From assembly GCA_036392375.1 (NCBI GenBank), contig DASVYC010000084.1:1-36154 (forward strand): a DNA stretch of 36,154 bases, read 5' to 3'. The stretch comes from JAFEBO01 sp036392375 (GTDB taxonomy: Bacteria; Planctomycetota; Phycisphaerae; Phycisphaerales; UBA1924). The notes under the pieces were generated by a model. That model was not told where the DNA came from and made no database searches. It saw nothing but the letters and a program-made list of their open reading frames with translations. Position numbers and translations under genes: made by a program. Within the stretch, counting starts at the first letter, position 1. Each line of letters begins with the position of its first letter. Positions 1 through 8,373 of this stretch are shown here, one piece after another.

Positions 1-2
1 TG

Positions 3-1178
3 ATCCAGGACGTCGTGCACAACCACTACGGGCCGAGTGATCTGGGCATGTGGCAGTTCGACGGCTGGCAGCAGAACAACAAGGGCGGCATCTACTTCTA
101 TCAGGATTATCGATCGAGCACGCCGTGGGGCGACACGCGGCCGGATTACGGCCGCAACGAGGTCCGCGGCTATGTCCGCGACAGCGTGATGCGGTGGCTG
201 CAGGAGTACCGCATCGACGGCCTGCGCTGGGACTCGACGGTGAACATCCGCAACACGAACAACGGCGTCGGCACTGACATCCCCGATGGCTGGAGCCTGA
301 TTCAATACTGCAACAACGAGGTCGATGTCCAGCACGCGGGCAAGATCTCGATCGCGGAAGATCTGCAGAACAACGACTGGATCACCAAGACGACGGGTGC
401 AGGCGGCGCTGGCTTTGATAGCCAGTGGGACGCTCAGTTCGTGCACCCGATCCGTGCCGCGGTGATTGACGGCACCGACGCCAACCGCAACATGTTCGCG
501 GTGCGTGACGCGATCACGCATCTGTACAACGGCAGCCAGACGCAGCGCGTGATCTACACCGAGAGTCACGACGAGGTGGCGAACGGACACGCCCGCGTTC
601 CCGAGGAGATCTGGCCCGGCAACGCGGGTTCCTCGTTCAGCAAGAAGCGGTCCACGCTGGGCGCGGGCATCGTCTTCACGTCCCCCGGCATCCCCATGAT
701 CTTCCAGGGTCAGGAGGTGCTCGAGGACACCTACTTCCAGGACACCGACCCGGTCGATTGGACCAAGCTCACAACCTACGCGGGCATTCAGACGATGTAC
801 CGCGACATGATCCGCCTCCGCCGCAACTGGTTCGACACCACCCGCGGCCTGCGCGGCAACAACACGAACGTGTTCCACATCAACAACACCAACAAGGTCA
901 TCGCCTACCACCGCTGGATGAACGGCGGGGCCAAGGACGACGTCGTGATCGTCGCGAACTTCGCCAACACCAGCTACACCAGCTACAACATCGGCTTCCC
1001 CCGCGGCGGCACGTGGAAGGTCCGCTTCAACAGCGACTGGAACGGCTACAGCTCCGACTTTGGCAACACCAACAGCTACGACACCACCGCGAACGCGGGC
1101 GCGAAGGACGGGCTGAGCTACAACGGCAACGTGGGCATCGGGCCGTACACGGTGATCATCTTGTCTCAGGACAACTGA
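3..1178 (+). CDS. GH13 alpha-amylase / glucan branching-type enzyme, 3' part (5' end outside window)
   Basis: The reading frame is open from base 3, so the true start lies upstream. Numbering from the GTG at 15, the GH13 signatures are visible: region II with the nucleophile Asp (GLRWDSTVNI, D73), region III with the acid/base Glu (ISIAEDLQ, E115), and region IV (YTESHDEVANG, D186). A later SPGIPMIFQGQE segment and a beta-rich C-terminal tail typical of alpha-amylase C-terminal domains complete the protein. The ESHDE region IV and compact C-terminus resemble 1,4-alpha-glucan branching enzymes more than classical secreted amylases, but without the N-terminus the activity cannot be fixed. The family acts on alpha-1,4/1,6-glucans by a retaining mechanism. 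The gene is followed by a strong hairpin terminator. Confidence 0.88.
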   Translation: MQDVVHNHYGPSDLGMWQFDGWQQNNKGGIYFYQDYRSSTPWGDTRPDYGRNEVRGYVRDSVMRWLQEYRIDGLRWDSTVNIRNTNNGVGTDIPDGWSLIQYCNNEVDVQHAGKISIAEDLQNNDWITKTTGAGGAGFDSQWDAQFVHPIRAAVIDGTDANRNMFAVRDAITHLYNGSQTQRVIYTESHDEVANGHARVPEEIWPGNAGSSFSKKRSTLGAGIVFTSPGIPMIFQGQEVLEDTYFQDTDPVDWTKLTTYAGIQTMYRDMIRLRRNWFDTTRGLRGNNTNVFHINNTNKVIAYHRWMNGGAKDDVVIVANFANTSYTSYNIGFPRGGTWKVRFNSDWNGYSSDFGNTNSYDTTANAGAKDGLSYNGNVGIGPYTVIILSQDN

Positions 1179-1196
1179 GTTTCTGATTCACCCTGT

Positions 1197-1236
1197 CAGA
1201 ACAGCGGCGGCGTCGAGAGGCGCCGCCGTTCTGTTT
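1197..1236 (+). terminator. Intrinsic terminator of the GH13 gene
   Basis: It begins 19 nt after the stop codon. The arm CAGAA + CGGCGGCG (1197-1201, 1205-1212, with a 3-nt bulge) pairs with CGCCGCCG + TTCTG (1221-1233) around an 8-nt loop, followed by TTT. This is a GC-rich stem with a short T run, typical of high-GC genomes. Confidence 0.75.
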
Positions 1237-1328
1237 AGTCGAGTTGGGCGAGAGACCATCACACGCCATGCCTGGTCTTCGCACCCGGCGCGACGCGGAA
1301 ATGTGACCGCAATTCGATCTGACGCCGA

Positions 1329-2633
1329 CTAACGAACCGTGATGTCGGGGAACACAATGTCCTCGCCTGACCAGTACTCGGTCAGGGTGGTGCTCGCTTC
1401 CGCGGCGGCCCGGCTGGGGCGGAGGACGATTTCGGCGGTGCGGGCATCTTGCGGGACGGGGTCGAGTGAGATGCCGAAGCTGGAATGGCTGTTCTGTGAC
1501 GCGAAGTGGATCGAGCCGAGAGGGATGAGAGGGGACGGCTCGGGGCCCGCGTTGGGGATCCTTGCGAAGACTTCGAACGCGAGTTGGCGCGGCGAGGACT
1601 TGCAGTCGATGTACAGCGTGCCACGCTGTGCGCGGATTGTCAGGCATGCGCGAATTGATGCGGCGAGCGCAGGTTCGGGTGTGGTCGGGATGATGATTGC
1701 GTCCGCGGCGACTATCTCCACGGGTTGCCGGGTGTTGTCGGTCCATGTTCCGATCTCGTGTCCGTTAGGTCCGTTGAGGAGGGTGAACTTCAGGCGGATC
1801 TCGGCGTGGGTTTGGCCGATGGCGGTCGCGGGTCTCACCTGCATCGTCACGCCGGCGGAGCCGAGGGGGCTTACGTCGCTTTGGAATGGACTTCGACCAA
1901 ACCCCGGGATCGGTTCACCGGCGATGGTCACGGACTCCACCGTATAGGAGAGTCGGATGCTGTGCCCGCCGATGCGCGGCAACTCGGGGCTGGTGACCGT
2001 GATGGAGAGCGGTGTGGAACTGCCGTGATGCCACTTGGCGCGGAATCGTGCGTCGACCTTGACGCCGCGGCGCACGAAATCGAGCCAGTCGGTGTCCGAG
2101 ACGCGGCCCTCGGTGCGGTGAGTCCCGATGACGTCGGCCCAGAGCGGATCGAATCGACGCGACTCGTCTTTCCGAGCGGCCAGGGCGGCTTCGAGGATGC
2201 GTCGGCGGGCTTGCTCGCTGAGCTTGCCGGAGGCATCCCGCGCCTGGAGTTCGCGGATGGCGGCTGCTCCGGTCGCGTTGGGCTGGCTCGACTCGAGCAG
2301 CAGCAGCCAGAGCGGCTTGTAGGGGTTGGTGCCGTTCTTGAATGCGGCGGACGCACCGAGAATCAGCGAGATGCAGGCGGCGACGATGGCGAGTCCGGCG
2401 AAAGAGGCGCCGAGTTTCGTGCGGCGATGGCGGGCCGGTCGCGTGGTGGTGCTTGCGGCGATGTTGCTGCCGCACTCGGGGCAGGTGGCGGCGATGCCTT
2501 GCAGGTTGAAGGAGCACTTGCGGCAGAGGCGGGTGTTGGGGATCGGTCGGCCGCGGAAGCAGATGACCGCGGCGGTGAAGGCCGCGACGAAGACGGCGAG
2601 GGCACCGACGAGGATGATCGCGGCGGAGCTCAT
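1329..2633 (-). CDS. Zinc-ribbon membrane protein of unknown function
   Basis: A 434-aa protein. It has an N-terminal hydrophobic helix (about residues 4-26), then a zinc ribbon with CRKC (C37, C40) and CPEC (C51, C54), a basic stretch, a second hydrophobic helix (about 75-98), and a long extracytoplasmic or cytoplasmic region of about 330 residues without a motif I recognise. The CxKCxFNLxG...CPECG pattern is common in planctomycete membrane proteins and recurs in the two genes at 25364 and 26236. The function is unknown. The ATG start gives an N-terminus that begins directly with the membrane helix. Alternative reading frames over this stretch are shadows. Confidence 0.72.
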   Translation of the reverse strand: MSSAAIILVGALAVFVAAFTAAVICFRGRPIPNTRLCRKCSFNLQGIAATCPECGSNIAASTTTRPARHRRTKLGASFAGLAIVAACISLILGASAAFKNGTNPYKPLWLLLLESSQPNATGAAAIRELQARDASGKLSEQARRRILEAALAARKDESRRFDPLWADVIGTHRTEGRVSDTDWLDFVRRGVKVDARFRAKWHHGSSTPLSITVTSPELPRIGGHSIRLSYTVESVTIAGEPIPGFGRSPFQSDVSPLGSAGVTMQVRPATAIGQTHAEIRLKFTLLNGPNGHEIGTWTDNTRQPVEIVAADAIIIPTTPEPALAASIRACLTIRAQRGTLYIDCKSSPRQLAFEVFARIPNAGPEPSPLIPLGSIHFASQNSHSSFGISLDPVPQDARTAEIVLRPSRAAAEASTTLTEYWSGEDIVFPDITVR

Positions 2634-2704
2634 GCGAGCTCAGCATACAAGACGCTGGCGGGAGCGGTTCGAACGGGGTGGAGGCAGTGTCGAGCCGGCT
2701 TGAT

Positions 2705-3463
2705 TCACGCGCCGGTTCGAACGCGGCGCTTCTCTTTGTGCCGCACGATCGTGCCGGTCGCCAGGTACACGATGTCCTCGGCGATGTTGGTCATCAGGTC
2801 GCCGACGCGTTCGAGTTCGCGGCCGAGGCGGTACATGTACATGCCGGTCGAGAGAGCGGCATCGGTGTTGCCCTCGGCGCGGATGTAGTCCTGGATCTCC
2901 TCGAAGAGCTTGCGGTCGAGCTGGTCGATGATCTCGTCACTGGCGACCAGGGCCTGAGCGCCGGCGACGTCCTCGTCGAGTACGGCACGCAGCAGCTGGT
3001 GGCACATCATCGGGACGCGCTGGCCGAGCTCGAGGAGCGAGGTGGGCCACTGCGGGGCGACGGGTGCCTTCTGGGCGATCTTTGAGGCGACCTTGGCGAT
3101 CGAGCTGGCGTGGTCGCCGACGCGTTCGATGTCGGAGTTCACCTTGAGCACGAAGGTGATGGCGCGGAAGTCGCGGGCGAAGAGGTGGTGCAGCGCGAGG
3201 ATCTCGTAGCACTCCTGCTCGATCGCGACTTCCTCGGCGTCGATGCGGTCGTCCTCGCGGCGGACGGCGCGGGCCGCGTCGATGTCCTGCTTGAAGAGGG
3301 CCTCGACCGAGGCGTCGAGCATGGAGATCGCGATGCTGGCTTCACGCACCAGCCGGCGCTTGAGCGCGATGATACGGCGTTCGTAGGTGAAACGCTGATC
3401 CTCCCGCGTGCGGGGCACGGGGGTGGGTTCGATCGGGAGCGGGAGTTCGTTGGGGTCGTCCAT
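2705..3463 (-). CDS. phoU: PhoU-family phosphate uptake regulator
   Basis: A 252-aa protein with the all-helical PhoU fold in two repeats. Each repeat carries the metal-binding signature ERxGD: DIERVGDHASSIA (residues 111-123) and ELERVGDLMTNIAED (216-230). PhoU proteins sit at the membrane with the Pst transporter and the PhoR kinase and repress phosphate uptake when phosphate is plentiful. The usual length is 215-240 aa; the extra residues are a proline-rich N-terminal tail (1-20) and a basic C-terminal end. No pst or phoBR genes are visible in the window, so its partners must lie elsewhere. No Shine-Dalgarno sequence is visible before the ATG. Confidence 0.93.
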   Translation of the reverse strand: MDDPNELPLPIEPTPVPRTREDQRFTYERRIIALKRRLVREASIAISMLDASVEALFKQDIDAARAVRREDDRIDAEEVAIEQECYEILALHHLFARDFRAITFVLKVNSDIERVGDHASSIAKVASKIAQKAPVAPQWPTSLLELGQRVPMMCHQLLRAVLDEDVAGAQALVASDEIIDQLDRKLFEEIQDYIRAEGNTDAALSTGMYMYRLGRELERVGDLMTNIAEDIVYLATGTIVRHKEKRRVRTGA

Positions 3464-3545
3464 GGGGGGTGGCCGCGCGGGCCGCGGTTCTGGTCATTCT
3501 ATGACGGGGGTGCGCGGCGGATGGGGCGGTGAAATGGTCAGGGGG

Positions 3546-3655
3546 AAATGGCCAAAGGGCCAAAGATCCAAATGGCCAAATCAAGGCATGTGGAAGTGGG
3601 GGGCTCTTCTCTCTTGCCTTCATTTGGCCCTTTGGCCATTTGGAGCTTTGGCTCT
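3546..3655. repeat. Inverted-repeat element, family A, copy 1
   Basis: Two arms of about 40 nt built from the words GCCAAAGGGCCAAA and CCAAATGGCCAAAT (left, 3546-3586) pair with TTTGGCCCTTTGGCCATTTGG (right, 3614-3655) around a short G-rich centre. The element fills the gap between the aminotransferase stop codon (3661) and the PhoU start (3463). A second copy lies at 19711-19805. In RNA either strand could fold into a long stem, so it may also end the pyrimidine operon transcript. Confidence 0.8.
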
Positions 3656-3660
3656 TTTCT

Positions 3661-5043
3661 TCAGCCCTCGAACACCTCGTCCACCATGGCTAAGCCCTGG
3701 TCGATGATCGCGAAGGCCTCGCCGATCTGCTGCTCGTTGATGCAGAGGGGCGGGTTGCACATGACGCCGCCCCATTGGAGGACGGTGAAGAGGCCGCTCT
3801 CGCGGAAGTGCTTGCCGACCTTGGCCATCACCGGGTGCGACCCGCCGTAGGGGACGAGGTAGTCGTTCTTGGAGTTCTTCCGCAGCTCGATGATGCCGAA
3901 CAGCCCGGCGTTGCGGCACTCGCGCACGCAGCGGTGCTTCTGCTGCATCGCGTCCATGTGCCGACGCATCACCCTGCCCATCGCGGCGGCGTTCTCGATC
4001 ATGCCCTCGTCGATCAGCACGTCGATGGCGGCCTCGGCGGCGGCAAGGCACATCGGGTGGGCGTTGTACGTCAGCCCGCCCCAGAAGACGTTCTCGCGGA
4101 AGTGGTTCGCGATGCGGTCCGACAAGGCCATGACGCCGAGGGGCATGTAGGAACTCGTGATGCCCTTGGCCATGGTCACGATGTCGGGCACGATGCCGTC
4201 GGGGTTGCCGGGGTCGTCCTGGCTGTGCTGGAAGGCGAAGAGCTTGCCGGTGCGTCCGAAGCCGCACATGACCTCGTCGGTGACGAGCAGGATGCCGTGC
4301 TTCTTGAGCAGACGCTTCAGGCCGGTGAGGTAACCCTTGGGCGGCGGCAGGATGCCGTTGGTGCCGGTGACGGTCTCGATGAACATCGCGGCGATGTTCT
4401 TGGGGCCTTCGTAGTCGATCACTTCCTCAAGGTACTTGAGGTTGTTGGCGACGATCTCGGCGTCGTTGGTGCCGAAGGAGAAGTTGTACGGCTTGGGGTC
4501 CATCACGCGGACTACGCCGGGCATGCCCGGCTCGGTGGGCCAGCGGCGGGGATCACCGGTGAGCGAGATCGCGCCGTTGGTCGCGCCGTGGTAGCTGCGG
4601 TACCGGGCGAGGATCTTGTGCCGACCCGTGAACAGCCGTGCGGCCTTGATCGCGTTCTCGTTGGCCTCCGCGCCGCCCAGCGTGTAGAAGAACGTGTTCA
4701 GATCGCCGGGGACGATCTTGGCGAGCTTCTGCGAGAGGCGTGCCCGCACCTCGGTCGCCATGCCCGGGTACGCGTACGCGAGCGTGGCGGCCTGGTCCTG
4801 GATCGCCTTGATCACGCGGGCGTGGCCGTGGCCGATGTTGACGCTCATGAGCTGGCTGTTGAAGTCGATCCAGCGCTTGCCCTCGGGCGAGTAGAGATAG
4901 ATGCCCTCGGCCCGCGCGACCGGGATCGGATCGACCTTGCCGGTGGCGGACCACGAAAAGAGGGAGTGCTTGAGGCAGATGTCCACCATCTCTTTGGAGG
5001 ACATGGGAGTGTGAGGGGCGGTGTGCATGGTCATGGTGGGCAA
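3661..5043 (-). CDS. Class III (omega) aminotransferase, probable beta-alanine/beta-aminoisobutyrate transaminase
   Basis: A 460-aa PLP enzyme of the class III family at the usual length. Visible features are the YHG motif stacking on PLP (151-153), the VTDEV aspartate that binds the pyridine nitrogen (D256), and the Schiff-base lysine in TMAKGITSS (K293), followed by the substrate loop WGGLTYNAHP. It is the last gene of the pyrimidine operon, 45 nt after the semialdehyde dehydrogenase. The predicted job is to move the amino group of beta-alanine or beta-aminoisobutyrate to a keto acid, giving (methyl)malonate semialdehyde. Sequence alone cannot separate this from taurine:pyruvate or other omega-aminotransferases; the operon argues for beta-amino acids. 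Three ATGs lie within 16 nt (5043, 5034, 5028), so the exact start is uncertain. Confidence 0.9.
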   Translation of the reverse strand: MPTMTMHTAPHTPMSSKEMVDICLKHSLFSWSATGKVDPIPVARAEGIYLYSPEGKRWIDFNSQLMSVNIGHGHARVIKAIQDQAATLAYAYPGMATEVRARLSQKLAKIVPGDLNTFFYTLGGAEANENAIKAARLFTGRHKILARYRSYHGATNGAISLTGDPRRWPTEPGMPGVVRVMDPKPYNFSFGTNDAEIVANNLKYLEEVIDYEGPKNIAAMFIETVTGTNGILPPPKGYLTGLKRLLKKHGILLVTDEVMCGFGRTGKLFAFQHSQDDPGNPDGIVPDIVTMAKGITSSYMPLGVMALSDRIANHFRENVFWGGLTYNAHPMCLAAAEAAIDVLIDEGMIENAAAMGRVMRRHMDAMQQKHRCVRECRNAGLFGIIELRKNSKNDYLVPYGGSHPVMAKVGKHFRESGLFTVLQWGGVMCNPPLCINEQQIGEAFAIIDQGLAMVDEVFEG

Positions 5044-5088
5044 TAGAGAGGCGTGGGAAGGGGTGAGGTGTGGAGGGTGAGGCGGGGA

Positions 5089-6579
5089 TCAGCTCATCCA
5101 GGTCTGGTCTTTCTGCACGGCCCACTTGCTGGTGATCTTGCGTTGGCGGGTCCAGAAGCGGTAGCCGTCCCAGCCGGTGATGTTGCCGTGGCCGAAGCAC
5201 GAGTCGTTCCAGCCGCCGAAGCCGAAGGGCTCGCGGGGAACGGGGACGCCGACGTTGACGCCGCACATGCCGGCCTCGACGCGGTCCATGACCCGCTTGG
5301 CGATGTCGCCGCTGGAGGTGTAGACGCTGGAGGCGTTGCCGTAGGGGTTGGAGTTTTCGATCTCGAGGGCTTGCTCGAGTGTGTCCACGCGGACGACGGT
5401 GAGCACCGGGCCGAAGATCTCTTCGCGAGCGGCGGGCATGTCGGCCTTGGCGTGATCGATGATGGTGGGGCCGACCCAGTAGCCGCCGGCGTCTGCTTGC
5501 GCTTTGCGCCCGTCGAGCACGATCTTCGCGCCCTGTTTCTCGGCGGCGTCGATGTAGCCGGTGATGCGGGCCTTGGCGGCCTGCGTCGTCACCGGGCCGA
5601 GGTCCTTGCCGGGGACGATCTTGGCGGCCTTCTCGCGCACCTTCTCGAGGATGTGATCGACCTTGCCCACCGCGAGCAGCACGCTGGCGGCCATGCAGCG
5701 CTGGCCGGCGCAGCCGGTGAACGACGCGACGACGTTCTCAGCCGTGAGCTCGACATCGGCATCGGGCACCACGACGAGATGGTTCTTCGCGCCGCCGAGG
5801 CACAACGCGCGCTTCCCCTCGAACGACGCGCGGCCGTACACGGCCTTGGCGACTTTCGTTGAACCCACGAACCCGACGGCCTTGATGCCGGGGTGATCGC
5901 AGATGGCTTCGACGATCTCGCGTCCGCCTTGCACGATGTTGAAGATGCCCTTGGGCAAGCCGGATTCGGCGAGCAGGTCGCCGAGTCGCTGTGTGCTGAG
6001 CGGGACGCGTTCGCTGGGCTTGAGGATGAACGCGTTGCCGCCGACGAGGGCCTGGGGCAGCATCCAGAGCGGGACCATCATGGGGAAGTTGAAGGGCGTG
6101 ATGCCGGCGACGACGCCGAGGGGTTCGTAGACGAGCTCGCAGGCGACGCCGCGGCTGACTTCGAGCTGGTTGCCGCTGGCGATGTTGGGGAGTGCGCAGC
6201 CGTATTCGACGCACTCGATACCTTTTTCGACTTCGGCCTTGGCTTCGCCAAAGGTCTTGCCGTTCTCGTGGCTGACGAGCCAGGAGAGCTCGTCGAGGTT
6301 TTTGACCATGAGTTCACGCAGGCGGTAGAGGACCTGAGCGCGTTCGCGGATAGGCCACTCGCGCCACGACGGGAACGCGGCGAGCCCGGCCTTGACGGCG
6401 GCATCGAGATCGGCCTTGCCGCTGAGCGTGACGGTGCTCATGGGCTTGCCGAAGCGGGGGTTGAGGATGTCGAGTTTCTCGGCGGGGGCGATGGGGTCGC
6501 GCCATTCGCCGCCGATGAGGTTGCGGGCGGGGCCGACCGCGGTGAAGTCGTAACTGCGGGCGGGGAAGGTGGTGGTCAT
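5089..6579 (-). CDS. mmsA: CoA-acylating (methyl)malonate-semialdehyde dehydrogenase
   Basis: A 496-aa aldehyde dehydrogenase superfamily member. It has the MMSDH-type N-terminus (NLIGGEWRDP), the cofactor motif TPFNFPMMVPLW, the GFVGST NAD-binding turn, and the catalytic cysteine in AGQRCMA (C295). The general-base glutamate of ordinary ALDHs is replaced by Asn-His in LGGAKNHLVV, as in the CoA-dependent MmsA group. It should turn malonate semialdehyde into acetyl-CoA and methylmalonate semialdehyde into propionyl-CoA, the last step of uracil and thymine breakdown. The ATG at 6579 was chosen: a longer frame from a TTG at 6624 would run into repeat element B1 and adds residues not found in the family. 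Confidence 0.93.
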   Translation of the reverse strand: MTTTFPARSYDFTAVGPARNLIGGEWRDPIAPAEKLDILNPRFGKPMSTVTLSGKADLDAAVKAGLAAFPSWREWPIRERAQVLYRLRELMVKNLDELSWLVSHENGKTFGEAKAEVEKGIECVEYGCALPNIASGNQLEVSRGVACELVYEPLGVVAGITPFNFPMMVPLWMLPQALVGGNAFILKPSERVPLSTQRLGDLLAESGLPKGIFNIVQGGREIVEAICDHPGIKAVGFVGSTKVAKAVYGRASFEGKRALCLGGAKNHLVVVPDADVELTAENVVASFTGCAGQRCMAASVLLAVGKVDHILEKVREKAAKIVPGKDLGPVTTQAAKARITGYIDAAEKQGAKIVLDGRKAQADAGGYWVGPTIIDHAKADMPAAREEIFGPVLTVVRVDTLEQALEIENSNPYGNASSVYTSSGDIAKRVMDRVEAGMCGVNVGVPVPREPFGFGGWNDSCFGHGNITGWDGYRFWTRQRKITSKWAVQKDQTWMS

Positions 6580-6619
6580 GAGTTGCTTTCGATACGAGAC
6601 GAATGCGAGTTTCGGCCAA

Positions 6620-6757
6620 GGCAATTCACCGCAGAGGACGCGGAGAACGCGGAGAGAGGCAATTGGTTCGAGCCACAGGATCTGTGTCTTCTCATCTGAT
6701 TCTCTTCTGTCTTTTCTCTTTTCTCCGCGTCCTCTGCGTCCTCCGCGGTGAAATGCC
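6620..6757. repeat. Inverted-repeat element, family B, copy 1
   Basis: The ends are GGCAATTCACCGCAGAGGA (left) and TCCTCCGCGGTGAAATGCC (right), with GGACGCGGAGAACGCGGAG-type arms of about 40 nt around a non-conserved AT-richer centre of about 55 nt. It occupies the gap between the dihydropyrimidinase and the semialdehyde dehydrogenase. Its right end touches the TAA stop of the dihydropyrimidinase. Confidence 0.88.
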
Positions 6758-8197
6758 TTATCTCTTCACACCCACCGGCGCCGTCGCTGCGTTGCGGCGT
6801 TCCTGGGCGGTCCAATAGTCAGGGAAGCAAGGCCGGTCGATGTACCGGCCCGCGCCCTTCTCGGTCTTGAGCTGATTGTTCTCCCACACCACCTTGCCGC
6901 GGCTGATGGTGACGGCGGCGTTGCCTGTGACGCTCATGCCCTCGTAGATGTTGGTGTCCACGTTCTGGTGGTGGGTCTTCACCGAGATGGTTCGCGTCTT
7001 CTTGGGGTCCCAGATGACGACATCGGCGTCGCTGCCGGGGGCGATGATGCCCTTCCGGGGGTGGATGTTGAAGATCTTGGCGGTGTTGGTGCTGGTGATG
7101 GCGACGAACTCGCTGGGTGTCAGGCGGCCCTGGCCGACGCCGTGGTGCCAGAGGACGCTCATGCGATCCTCGATGCCGCCGGTGCCGTTGGGGATCTTGC
7201 GGAAGTCGCCGAAGCCGGCGCGCTTCTGCGGCGCGCAGAAGCAGCAGTGGTCGGTGGCCGTGGTGTGCAGCACGCCGCCCTGCAGGCCCTTCCAGAGCGC
7301 GGCCTGGTGTTCCTTGGAGCGGAACGGCGGGCTCATGACGTGTGCCGCGGCCTTGTCCCAGTCGGTGTTCTGATAGACCGAATCGTCAATGACGAGGTGC
7401 TGGGCGAGGACTTCGCCGAAGACCCGCTGGCCCTCGCTGCGGGCCCGGGCGATCGCCTCCATCGCATCGATGCACGAGGTGTGCACGACGTAGAGGGGAA
7501 CGCCGAGCACTTCGGCGATGCGGATGGCGCGGTTGGCGGCCTCGCCTTCGACCTCGGGCGGGCGCGAGAGCGGGTGGCCCTCGGGGCCGGTGATGCCCTT
7601 GTTGAAAACTACCTGCTGCAGGCGGAAGACGAGTTCGCCGTTCTCGGCGTGGACGGTGCAGAGGGCGCCGAGCTCGCGGGCCCGCATGAAGCTGGAGATG
7701 AGCACATCGTCATCGACCATGATGGCGTTCTTGTACGCCATGAAGTGCTTGAAGCTGTTCACGCCGTGCTGCTGGGTGAGCGTGCCCATGTCGGCCTTGA
7801 CGGAGTCGTCCCACCAGGTGACGGCGACGTGGAACGAGTAATCCGCGGCGGCTTTCTCGGCCCAGCCGCGCCACTTCTTGTACGCACCGAGCAGCGACTC
7901 CTGCGGCGCGGGGATGACAAAGTCGATGATCATCGTCGTCCCGCCGGCGACGCCGGCGCTGGTGCCGCTGAAGAAATCTTCGGAGGCGACGGTGCCCATG
8001 AAGGGCAGTTCCATGTGGGTGTGCGGGTCGATACCGCCGGGGATGACGAAGGCACCGGAGGCGTCGATGACGCGGGCGCCTGCGGGAGCCTCGGCGTCCG
8101 GCGCGACGGCGTGGATCTTCTCGCCGGCGATGACGACATCGGCACGGAACTGGCGATCGGCGTTGGTGACGGTGCCGCCTCGGATGACGATGGACAT
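6758..8197 (-). CDS. hydA: Dihydropyrimidinase / D-hydantoinase
   Basis: A 479-aa amidohydrolase of normal length. The dinuclear metal site is complete: HxH in GIDPHTHMELPF (H59, H61), the lysine that becomes carboxylated in FMAYK (K156), TVHAEN (H183), YVVHTS (H239) and TATDHC (D316). It opens the ring of dihydrouracil or dihydrothymine to N-carbamoyl-beta-alanine or N-carbamoyl-beta-aminoisobutyrate. It follows the beta-ureidopropionase gene in the transcript, separated by repeat B2. The ATG at 8197 is preceded by CGGAG at a suitable distance. The open frame continues upstream to 8569 only by reading through repeat B2 and the neighbouring gene, so that extension is rejected. The symbol hydA is used for dihydropyrimidinase, not hydrogenase. 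Confidence 0.94.
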   Translation of the reverse strand: MSIVIRGGTVTNADRQFRADVVIAGEKIHAVAPDAEAPAGARVIDASGAFVIPGGIDPHTHMELPFMGTVASEDFFSGTSAGVAGGTTMIIDFVIPAPQESLLGAYKKWRGWAEKAAADYSFHVAVTWWDDSVKADMGTLTQQHGVNSFKHFMAYKNAIMVDDDVLISSFMRARELGALCTVHAENGELVFRLQQVVFNKGITGPEGHPLSRPPEVEGEAANRAIRIAEVLGVPLYVVHTSCIDAMEAIARARSEGQRVFGEVLAQHLVIDDSVYQNTDWDKAAAHVMSPPFRSKEHQAALWKGLQGGVLHTTATDHCCFCAPQKRAGFGDFRKIPNGTGGIEDRMSVLWHHGVGQGRLTPSEFVAITSTNTAKIFNIHPRKGIIAPGSDADVVIWDPKKTRTISVKTHHQNVDTNIYEGMSVTGNAAVTISRGKVVWENNQLKTEKGAGRYIDRPCFPDYWTAQERRNAATAPVGVKR

Positions 8198-8216
8198 GGA
8201 GCTTACTCCGACGAAA

Positions 8217-8347
8217 GGCATTTCACCGCGGAGGACGCGGAGAACGCAGAGAAGAGTCAGTTTTTCAAGACATGTGAACGAGGTGATGATTGCTTGCGCA
8301 TATTTGTTGATTCTCTCCGCGTCCTCTGCGTGCTCCGCGGTGAATGT
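8217..8347. repeat. Inverted-repeat element, family B, copy 2
   Basis: It has GGCATTTCACCGCGGAGGA at the left and TGCTCCGCGGTGAATGT at the right, with arms of GGACGCGGAGAACGCAGAG type. The centre of about 55 nt is unrelated to that of copy 1. It lies between the beta-ureidopropionase and dihydropyrimidinase genes and ends 20 nt before the dihydropyrimidinase ATG. Confidence 0.88.
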
Positions 8348-8373
8348 CTCTCTTCTGTCTCTTTTCTGGCGCT

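Noticed and set aside
3775..5046. A 423-codon open frame on the plus strand opposite the aminotransferase
   Set aside because: It is a shadow of the minus-strand gene: composition is Val/Gly/Asp/Arg-rich with no family match. Similar long antisense frames at 5893-6699, 6968-8422, 9659-10906, 23640-25181 and 30537-31961 were dismissed for the same reason.
6580..6624. 15-residue extension of mmsA from a TTG
   Set aside because: The extension overlaps the end of repeat B1 and does not match the family; the ATG at 6579 fits.
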